64,000 nt of DNA from Raphanus sativus (taxonomy: Eukaryota; Streptophyta; Magnoliopsida; Brassicales; Brassicaceae): the NCBI RefSeq assembly GCF_000801105.2, contig NC_079515.1, positions 33,255,407 through 33,319,406 of the forward strand, written 5' to 3'. The position numbers and the translations under genes were made by a program. Of the stretch, positions 51,864 to 61,198 are shown one piece after another; position 1 is the stretch's first letter; the number at the start of each line of letters is the position of its first letter. A model generated the notes under the pieces. The model was given only the letters and a program-made list of their open reading frames with translations, had not been told where the DNA came from and did no database searches.

Positions 51864-54800
51864 GTGAAACGTAGGCCTGGGCAGAAATTAACTATACCGA
51901 AGAACCGCTCCGGTTGGCACCCGGTTAAGCCGGTACCAGTTTGGATTGGGTTATGTTGAAATCACCGACTGGGCCTCAAATCGAAGTTACTATGGACCTC
52001 GGTTCGGATCGGGTTTTATTGTAAGTTACTATGGGCTTCCGTTAGGCCCATTACCCTTTAGTTTGGGGTTAGCCGTCGAGACACGAGTTCTTCACTTCTT
52101 CTGTTTCCAAGACAGAACCGTCGACGGCGATTCTTACTTTTCGCTTCGTCTCCTTCACTCAGTGCATGCTTTGTCTAATGCATTCAAGTACCACTTGCTT
52201 TTCGATTCGTATTCCTCCATGGAAGCTCTATATAAACTCCTCTTTCCCCATGGAAAGAACCATATCCAAAGTTTCAAACTTCTCAATTCGTATTCTCCAT
52301 TGTCTCCTCCTTCTCTAATCTCTGCAGTCTGCAATTCAATCACTTACAATCTCTTGCCTACTGATTTGATTCTTAGGTTCGTATTACAATCTCTTATACT
52401 TTCTGTAATTCGATTATTATGGATAGTATCCGGATAGTAGATTGATTCTTAGTCTTTGATGGTCTTAGAGTTCTTCTCTTACCTACTGATTTGATTCTTA
52501 GTTACTGATATGCTTATTGTATGTGTGTGTTCAGATGGGTTCTTCATGCTTTCCAGATGAAGACGACGTTGAAGAAGTGATGAATCTTGCTGAAGAGAAT
52601 GCCAATGACAATGGACAAGAAGCTGATGAAAGTACAGAAGTCGCTACAGAAGTTGCTCCAACTCCTGATTCAGGAAAGAGGAAAGATGCCCCAGAATCAA
52701 GTACAGCTAATGGAAAGCCATCTAAAGAGCTCAAAGTCATCCTTCCAAGATCTTATGTGTGGGATCACTTCACCAGGACTAAAGAAGACAGAAACAAGTG
52801 TTTTTGCCACTATTGCAAGAAGTTATACGGCTGCAAATCTAAGTCAGGGACTTCTAATTTGACCAAGCATTTGTCAGCCTGCAAAGAATACCAAGCTTAC
52901 AAGGAAAACAAGTCTCAGCAAGTGATCAACGGAAATGGAACAATGCAAGTTGCAAAGATAAGTGAGCCTATGTTCAGAGAGGCAACAAATGAGATGCTGG
53001 TGTTAGGGGAGTTGCCACTGTCTTTTGTGGAAAGTGTTGCCTGGAGACACTTCTCTTCTCGAGTCAACCTCTACCGGCCTCATTCAAGGAGAACAGCAAG
53101 CAGAGACATAGTGCAGATGTATGTGAAGAAGAAGGCTTTGCTGAAGAGCTGGATTAACTCAAACAAGCAAAGGGTGTCTCTAACTACAGATATATGGGTT
53201 GCTCCAAATACAGGTTTGTTTTTGTTTCTTTCTCATTTTATCTGATTTAATTATGTTAGTGTAGTAGCATATCTGATTATTATTTGCTATTAAAACAGGT
53301 GCAAGCTACATGGTGATCACAGCTCACTTCATTGATGCATTTTGGATGCTCAAGAAACTGATCATCGGCTTCAAGTATGTCTCAGATCACAAGGCATCAA
53401 CAATTGCTAGTACTCTACTAGACTGCCTGGCTGAGTGGGAGATTAAGAAGGTGTTTTGTGTCACTGTGGACAATGCAACAGCCAACACTCTGGCTCTGAG
53501 AAAGTTTCAAAGAGATTTTAGCTTGGTCAGCAATGAAGCATTTGTGTTAGATGGAGACTACATGCATGTCAGATGCAGTGCTCACATCATCAACTTGATT
53601 GTGAGGGATGGATTGCAAGAGGTATCAAAGAATGTGGAGGCTATACGCAATGGTGTATCCTATGTTAGGTCATCTCATGTTAGGCAGAGGTCGTTTGAGC
53701 TGAGGGTTGATTCAGGGAAGCTGAAAAGAGGAAGTCTCACATTGGATGTGAAAACCAGATGGAATTCAACATACACAATGTTGACAAATGCCCTGAAGTA
53801 CAGAGTTGCTTTTGACAAGATGCTACTAGAAGATCGGTTGTACCATGACTACTTCCAAGAAATGGATAATGGGAACAGACGTGTAGGACCTCCTGAATCA
53901 ACTGACTGGCATGCCATTGAAAGGTAACCTACTGACATGTTTGTACTTGCACAAAATAAATTTATATTGACATGTTCAAAATAAGATTTATATTGACAAA
54001 ATAAGATTTATATTTTGTCACAGGTTGGTGAAGTTTCTGGTGATTTTCTACAACTCCACTTTGGTTGTTTCTGCTTCCACCAGCTTGAATGCGCATAAGT
54101 GTTATGGTGAGATTGTTACAATAGAGAGGAACCTCTCATTTCTGAGTAATAGCAGAGACGATGAATTGAAGAACAGAGCTGATGAAATGTTGAAGAAATT
54201 TTTGAAGTATTGGGATGGAATGAAGAATATCAACAAGATGCTGATCATTGCAACTGTGTTTGATCCAACAAAGAAGATGAAGTTTGCGAAGATGTGTTTT
54301 GAGAAGCTGTACGGTGAAGATTCTGTTGACTCCAAGGCTATGTCTGATTCAGTTTCTAACTTAGCTTTGAAACTGTTTTGCAGAGTTTGGTATTGGAGAT
54401 GACAATGGTCCTGAGGCTTAGCTTTTCTCATACGAGAAAAGGTAATTAGTCTCCACTGATTTGATATTCTCTGATTTTTTTTTGTTGCAATGGTAATACT
54501 GTAATACTAGTTTTTGTTGTTTGATGTTCTGAAGGTATCTTTGTATTGGTCTTCTTGTGTGGTGTTTTTCTAAGTTATGTTATGCGGCAACTAGTAAAGG
54601 TAAATTGAAACTTCATGTCTTTATGTGAATAATTTTATCATTCTCTTTGTGTTTACTTTACTCAGTTTGCTAAATGATTTATCTTGTTATGTGTTTACAG
54701 GGACATGGAGCAGCAATGTTCTTTTTTCATCGTGGATGCTTCTTCATTGTTCCCAGTTTTTCATCGGCTATTTGAGTTATTTTAAGCTTATGAACTTGAT

Positions 54801-55206
54801 CTATCTTTTGTTATGTTTTAATGAGTTGTTAAACTATGTTAAACTTATGTTTTTTGGTTAAAGTTATGCTTATTAAGTTCTTGTTTTGATTATGAATTGT
54901 TATTTTGGTTATTTAGTCGGTTATTTATAAATTTGAATCGGTTAAATCGGTTAAATCGGGTTTAAATTGGGTATTTGAATACTCTTGTTACAGAAAATAA
55001 CCGAACCCGAAAAAATTTAGGTACAATTCGGATTTTGAATTAGAGTAGAAAACCGACCCGAACCCGGCCAATTACAAACCGAACCGAACCGAATTTATTA
55101 TAAATTACCGAATGGTATATATATGTCTATTACCGATTTACCCGATACCCGAATGGGTAGAACCGATACCCGATTGGGTACCCGATTGCCCAGGGCTAGT
55201 GAAACG
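51864..55206 (+). mobile_element. hAT transposon, 3.3 kb, with 8-bp target duplication
   Basis: The element spans 51872-55198 (3327 bp). Terminal inverted repeats are taggcctgggca (left) and tagccctgggca (right, minus strand). Exact 8-bp flanks gtgaaacg lie at 51864-51871 and 55199-55206. The subterminal zones are dense in cggtt/aaccg and acccga words (about 51890-51950 and 54930-55195), as expected of transposase-binding sites. It encodes one three-exon transposase on the plus strand that lacks its C-terminal domain. It sits between AAP4 and RSW3, which are neighbours in Arabidopsis. Confidence 0.96.
52535..54402 (+). pseudogene. hAT transposase with BED zinc finger, C-terminally truncated
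   Basis: Three exons, 52535-53213, 53299-53923 and 54024-54402, joined by GT-AG introns, give about 560 aa. It begins MGSSCFPDEDD with an acidic N-terminus. A BED finger follows: VWDHFTRTK, then CFCHYCKK and the distal zinc ligands in NLTKHLSACKEY. The RNase H-like core of RICESLEEPER/DAYSLEEPER-type transposases comes next (TTDIW..., VTVDNATANT, RCSAHIINLIVRDGL, KTRWNSTY). The third exon covers the DUF4413-type region (AKMCFEKLYGE) and then stops at WYWR. Near 54375 an extra T in a TTTT run shifts the frame; the other frame continues only 15 codons to a TAG. The hATC dimerisation domain, essential for activity, is absent from the rest of the element. Probably inactive. Confidence 0.88.
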
Positions 55207-55530
55207 TGGAGGATTAAATAATAATTTAGCAGCAATGAAATACATGGTAATTTAGAAGTAGATGTTTTGAGCAAAACGAAAGATGGTTATGGATAGACCG
55301 GTCTGACTACAAGACAATTCGTTTTATGATTCCCAACTCCTTATAGGGTGAGTGTGTTTAAGTACGAAACCATGACATTATGAAATTATCAAAACGCTAA
55401 ACTCTTAAACAACCATGCAAACGACTTTCAATCTGTTAGCTCTTGCAACTACTTTAAGTCTAAAACTTCCAAAATATTATAAGAAAAGGTATGCAAACTC
55501 CGTCGGCCACAAGGAAAAATGGTTCGTCAA

Positions 55531-58500
55531 TCACAGAACCTTAACGGTCCAGTCTTGGTCCACTCGGACACCTGGTTTGCGGATAGTCAAGACCTTTGTA
55601 CCGGAGGAAGCCACTAGCCCACCCATTCGCAATGGTCCCATCTCAATCTCAGCCTTCTGATTCAAAGGTTCGACCAGTGCAGATTTCGGACCAGAGGTGT
55701 GTCCCAAGAGGATAATTCTGTCGATCAAACATCGGGAAGAGAGGCTACCTTGTGAAGGAGCTAAGTTCGTTGATGTAAGAACACCATTGGAGAAGATGAA
55801 GCGGCGGTGGATGTAAGAGCCTCGTCTGAATTCAAAGCTTTTTCCATCGTCAATGTAGAGTTCACCATCTGCTTCTTGAGTACTGTTCAAAGCTACCACC
55901 TGAATAATACAAAAAAAAAAAGAAGATTAAATGCACAAAGATTACAGACTGTTACCAACCAACCACAGCTTATCTTTCTATGGATCTATCTATATAGTTC
56001 ATCATTCGGATTCTGTTAATGGCATGTTTTTTTTTTTACTATTACTATACCTGGTCGAGTTACTGTGTTCATTGAACTGATAGCAGATGATAAAACACTG
56101 CATCAGTGGAAGAGTTGAACGTACCAGAGTATAAGGATCATTGTCCATTTGAGAAGAACTTCGACGGAAACGGTCTTTCCTCGGGATAATAGTTCCCGCC
56201 CTTTGAAACGCAGGAATGCTTTCTTCCGGAGCATCCATCTTGTGAGTCTTGCCTCCAACGTATGTCTTTCCGTTTCTCAGGTCATACCATGATTCTTTGC
56301 CAGGCAAATACACGGAAGCATGTGTTGTTCCCTAATTTAGCATACACACGAGAAGAAAGTATGTCACTGATTCGCTCATTTCTTCAAAGATGATTCATAC
56401 AGTAAAGAGACAAGAAGATAAACGAATCCATCCATAACATCGAAGTACCTTAGTGTAAACTCCTTGCACTAATAGAGCATTACCGACCATGAAAGCTTCA
56501 TCGTTGCTAAAAGTAGCTTCGTCTTGTGGGAATTCCATCCATAATGGACGTACAACTGGCACACCTGTGACATTGGCTTCTCTAAATAACGTGTAAAAGT
56601 ATGGGAGCAGCGTGTAACGAGTGTGTATGGCATCTCTCATGAGTTCTGTATTCCGTTCACTGAAACAAAATGAAATTGATCTTAATCGAATAAGGCATTG
56701 CAAAATTAATGAGCCAGCAAAACAAAGGCAGAGGAACCTCTGGAGTCTGGACAACCGTTGAAACGCCTACTTGATGAAACTAATGGGTTAACTATTTATA
56801 AAATTAACTGACTAGACTGCAACACTTTCTAATTCCGCGCATTCATTTGTCAACTACATTTAATTAGTGTAAAACTGATTATGTCCTTTTTATGTTTGTC
56901 ATAGACTAAACCTGGAGCCTTTTAATACTCGAATAATAAGTCTTGACAAGAAACAAGTACTCAGATCTTACCCAAACAACCAAGGCTCTCGTCTTTTGGT
57001 GTCATGATGAGCATGACCCCTGAAAAATGGATAGTAAGCACCGACTTGGTACCACCTAACTAGTAGTTCTGGTTCAGGATTTCCAAAGAATCCACCAATA
57101 TCAGCTCCTGCAAAATAAAAGGGAGCTTCAATTAGATTTGAGAAAGAAAAAAATTAATCCTCCAGCAAAATTTGGGTAGATAATTTCCATGCACCTGAGA
57201 ATGTGATTCCAGTTAGACCAAGTGTCAATAACATTGGAATAGAGACTCTAAGGTGTTCCCACTCGGCTGTGTTGTCTCCCGTCCAAATTGCTCCGTATCT
57301 TTGAGTACCAGGAAAGATTGCTCTTGACAATACAAAAGGCCTATCTTTTCCTTCTTCACGCATAACAAGCCCATCGGAAGTTGCCATGTGAAAGTAATAT
57401 CCATAAGCGTTATGAACTTCCCTGTGTTCAACACCACCAACATGTAATGCATCCCTTGGCATAGTAACCTATTCAAAGAAAGAAAGCCAGTCAGTCTCAT
57501 CCCAGCGATAACCTTTTTCCATGAAAGTTCAATGTGGGGAAGAAGTGAACTTTCTCTACTGTAAGTCGATAACTAATAACCCAACAAATGTGAAGATAAG
57601 CAACCATAGCTTACACTTACTCTTAAAGAAGTCACAAGGCTGAAGATTCAATGCAATATTTGACTAATAAAAAGGTGTCAGATTCATGGCAGATTAGTGA
57701 TGTGTAAAATAAAATAAACAAACAGAGTTCAAACCTATACATAATTACGAAATAGGGAAACAAAGAACCGCAAACCCAATGAATACGAGAACTTGAGCTA
57801 CACAGATAATAGAAAAACAATAAGGGAACAAACAAAGACCAATAAGACAGAATGTTATACCTCTGGACCATTGAATACGGAAGGCTCATTCATGTCATTC
57901 CATATGTACAAGGACGGAGTTGAACCAACATAGTTCTTATACGAGAACCTCCCACCCCACCATTCTCTAATCTCTGGACTCAACATATCAATGTAAGATG
58001 ATGAACCAGGCCAGCACCAACCATCAAAGTCCTTTCCAGACGAATCCTTGACATAGTGTCCCATCTGAGTAGCCTCTTTATGTAAGAAGTAGGAGTCATC
58101 CCTCTTGATATGAGGATCCACAATTGTCACCATCCGCCTACCCTTTGCAGCCAGTTTCTTCTGCATCTCCTCCGGATTCGGAAACAACGCACTATCCCAC
58201 GTAAAGTATCTCTTCCCATCTGTATGCTCGATGTCAAGCCAGAGAACATCATAAGGAATATCATGCTCATCGAATTTCGAGTCCACCTGCGCCACATCCT
58301 CCTCATCCTTGTAGTTCCACCTACACTGGTGATAACCAGTAGCAAACAACTGAGGCATCGCTGAAGTACCTGTCACACTTGCATACTGCTTCACAACATC
58401 CTTCGGCTCAGGCCCTACGAAAAAGAACGTGTCCACAATCCCCGCCTCGCTCATCCACAACGTATCAATCCTACTCTCACCAGAAGGCAATGCAATACCA

Positions 58501-59429
58501 CTCTCCGCGTCCCATCCGTTAGCCAGAACATCAATCTGCATCTCCGCAGCATTTAACCAGAAAAACCCCGAAGTTTTACCAGATTTCCCATGCGAAACCA
58601 TGAATGGGATCGATCCGTAAAGCCCAAACGGTGATTCGTGCTCGTACTCAAAGACATCTAGGTTAAATAGCCTATAAGGTTCAGACTCCTCGACTCCAGG
58701 ACCCTTGGTAGGCTTCAAGGCGAAGCTAGTGGCGTGTTCAGGTATCCCATAAACGAAACTGGAATCATAAAACGAAACGTCAAAGCTAATAGACTGAGAA
58801 CCATACGGTCTCGAATCCGTATGAGTCCTAAACTTCTCCTCCCAGTTATCTCCCTCACCTTTCTTCCTCAGCTGCTCAAAATCAAACAAGCCGTGGGAGT
58901 TCAAGGACACGACGCGACGTCGATCGCCTGATCTCTCGCGGACGAAGACCTCGAACGGCTCGTGCCTCACCACCGCCTCGTATCCATCGGAGACGTAGAC
59001 CACCGAAGAAGGAGTAGCGTCTCCGGCGATCGTCTCCGTGGCTACTTTCTGCAGCCAGATCTTCTTCTCCTCGAGCTCGGAGACCACCACGTCGGGAACT
59101 CTGAACCTCTTCTTCGGCGGATTCAGCGTGTGGTCCTCGTCGATCCTTAGCCGCACGATCCGATCGGCGTAAACCGAGAGGGAGAGCACCAACGGCTTGA
59201 TCTGATCCTCGTCGCTTTGGTTAGCGATTTTTGGTAGGAGCTTGGCTACGAGATCTCCATCGGCGATTGAGACATCGCTTGCGATGAGAGAACACGCGCC
59301 GGGAGCACGGGATCGAGCGCGTTTGCAGAACGGAGTCTGGTCGCAGCTGCGAAACTCCTCCTTCTTCCATGAAAGTGCTGTTTGCGAGGCGAAGCAGAGC
59401 AGTGATAGTACAAAGAGAAGAGATCTCAT
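55531..59429 (-). CDS. RSW3: ER glucosidase II alpha subunit (GH31)
   Basis: Trims the two inner alpha-1,3-glucoses from N-glycans in the ER lumen, working with a beta subunit; needed for cellulose synthesis and EFR receptor quality control in Arabidopsis (RSW3/PSL5). Six exons: 57861-59429, 57195-57468, 56972-57107, 56449-56659, 56125-56331, 55531-55899. They join to 921 aa. The start at 59429 ([16 protein letters not shown], a signal peptide) was chosen over an in-frame Met six codons upstream because it gives the conserved length. The GH31 N-domain precedes the barrel. The catalytic nucleophile is in WNDMNEP near the end of exon 1, the acid/base in WTGDNTAEW of exon 2, and HDTKRREPW in exon 3. 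The C-terminus is DWTVKVL with no HDEL, as expected since the beta subunit retains it. Divergent from the HIT-finger gene. Confidence 0.97.
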
Positions 59430-59776
59430 TTTGGTTCCTCGTTTCATAGAATCGGAATGGAATCTCTAGATTGAGGAAGAAGAAATACTGAGTGTGAGAG
59501 GGAGACGATCTTTACGGTTCGGATAATTACTCGAGCTTATGGGCCCATTTAAGGCCTGCTAATAAGAATGGGTCGTTAAGATCACTGAGGGTGAGGAAGA
59601 CAATCTTTCCGGGTCGGATATATCCACCCGATTATCTTACGTGCAGAATTACAGTCTAGGTTTAAAGGCCCAATTATTCACAACCCGGCCCAATAACTGA
59701 TTTACAAATCAGGGTATTTGATTTTTCGGATCTCTTCTTCTCCCGACTAAACCCTAATTTGGAATCGTCGCGAAGG
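59430..59776. promoter_or_regulatory. Compact bidirectional promoter of RSW3 and the HIT-finger gene
   Basis: Only about 350 bp separate the two ATGs. Visible elements: TGGGCCCA palindrome (59540-59547), AGGCCCAAT (about 59667-59675), CGGCCCAAT (about 59687-59695), all site II-like, and a telo-box AAACCCTAA at about 59749-59757 just before the HIT-gene ATG. This combination is typical of plant growth and translation genes. Function is inferred from motifs only. Confidence 0.6.
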
Positions 59777-61003
59777 ATGATGCCGGAGAAGACGGTAGTT
59801 ACATCGGAGACTTCAAAGTCGTCTCCTTTAAACCCATCTTCGACGCGGACTATCTGCCATGTTTGCAACAAGCAGTTCGCGCAGTACACGTGTCCTCGCT
59901 GCAACTTCCGCTACTGCTCTCTTCCCTGTTACAAATCCCACAGCGTCCAATGCACCGAGTCCTTCATGAGAGAGAACGTTGTTGACGAGCTGCGGCAATT
60001 TCGCTCCGACGATCAAACGAAGACTAAGATGCTCGAGATTTTGAAACGGTTTCACCAAGAAGAAGAAGAGGACGATGATGATGAGATCATGACGGATGGC
60101 GAAGGTTCGAGTTCGACGCTACCGGAGGAAACTATTCGGAAGATTCTTGCAGGAGATGAGATCAGTTTTGATGATCTGAGCTTAGAAGAGAGGAAAGGGT
60201 TTCAAAGAGCGTTAGCTTCTGGAGAGCTTAGCAAAATGATTGAGCCATGGGATCCTTGGTGGCTACGCTCTTCAGCTCAAAGGATCTCTCTTGGGGCTCA
60301 AGGTAAACAGTTGGTACAATGCGTTGAAGAAGAAGAAGATGATAAAGGAGCAACCTTTGTGAGCGAAATACCTCGAGGGCCTTATACACCTCTGATGTCG
60401 CTAAGCAAGCTTAGCTCCACGATGCCATCTCCGTTGTTACCAATCCACTTGGTTGATGTTTTATATAGTTACTGTTTCACTCTTCGTATATATAATGGAG
60501 AATGGCAATCTGATTCGTTGGGTGCAGCGACCATGGTTATGAGTGTTTCATCAGTGTTAGGTCAGAATGCACAACCTGGGACTATGAAGGAAGTGTTGTC
60601 GTTTTGTTTGGAACAGACGTGCTCTTCAGCTTATAAGAGCCTCGGTGGTGGTCTGAAATTCGGATTGAATCTGGTTGATGATGTGATTCACTTGCTTTCT
60701 CTTGGCAATGGAGCTCTGGTGTGCTTGCTCTGTGATCTCCAGAGGTTGATTCTTGGTGCAATACAGGAAGTGAAATCATCAGGGCGTGATCTGAAGAAGA
60801 AACTAAAGCTTGCAGATAGGAAAGTTTTCTTCATGATGTGTTGGGTCAATGAGCAGACTCCAGAAGTGTGGCAAGCGTTGGAATCATCGGTGAGGGCAGA
60901 GAAGAACTCGATTGTTGAGCTTAACGATCACAAAGGGTTTAGAGACGTGAAGGAGAAAGATCATACACGAAAAGGCGGTGTGGTAATCGAAGAGATAGAA
61001 TGA
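59777..61003 (+). CDS. HIT-type zinc finger protein (ZNHIT2-like, At5g63830 type)
   Basis: Intronless gene of 408 aa starting MMPEKTVV. The HIT zinc finger lies at residues about 26-62: CHVCNKQFAQYTCPRC, then CSLPCYKSHSVQC, supplying the cysteine/histidine ligands that bind two zincs. An acidic stretch follows (EEEEDDDDEIMTDGE). The large C-terminal domain has PWDPWWLRSSAQR, conserved in ZNHIT2 homologues. ZNHIT2 in animals helps the R2TP/HSP90 pathway assemble snRNP and polymerase complexes; the same role in plants is inference. The true ATG at 59777 was chosen; there is no ATG in the preceding few codons. Site II and telo-box promoter elements fit a growth-linked gene. Stop is 195 bp from the convergent BGAL10 stop. 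Confidence 0.92.
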   Translation: MMPEKTVVTSETSKSSPLNPSSTRTICHVCNKQFAQYTCPRCNFRYCSLPCYKSHSVQCTESFMRENVVDELRQFRSDDQTKTKMLEILKRFHQEEEEDDDDEIMTDGEGSSSTLPEETIRKILAGDEISFDDLSLEERKGFQRALASGELSKMIEPWDPWWLRSSAQRISLGAQGKQLVQCVEEEEDDKGATFVSEIPRGPYTPLMSLSKLSSTMPSPLLPIHLVDVLYSYCFTLRIYNGEWQSDSLGAATMVMSVSSVLGQNAQPGTMKEVLSFCLEQTCSSAYKSLGGGLKFGLNLVDDVIHLLSLGNGALVCLLCDLQRLILGAIQEVKSSGRDLKKKLKLADRKVFFMMCWVNEQTPEVWQALESSVRAEKNSIVELNDHKGFRDVKEKDHTRKGGVVIEEIE

Positions 61004-61198
61004 GTAAGATGTACCGAGTTTCATGTGAACAATGCTTTAAGTTATAGCTTCATGATGTAATAGAAATCTTGTTTGTTATTTTGGAACTGCAATAGAGAAA
61101 TAAAGACAAAAATACAATCTTTTCTTTCGCTTTCATGGTAACATCTGAATCCCAATCTTCTTTGCCAATTGCAACTCAGTTTCATGCATTGTTCTTGT

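Noticed and set aside
52155..52343. Minus-strand frame in the 5' part of the hAT element
   Set aside because: Antisense to the transposase leader, no homology, no splice support.
57855..57889. Extension of RSW3 exon 1 past the intron donor
   Set aside because: GAG/gtataa donor at 57860 joins in phase to exon 2 at 57468; the extra residues are intron read-through.
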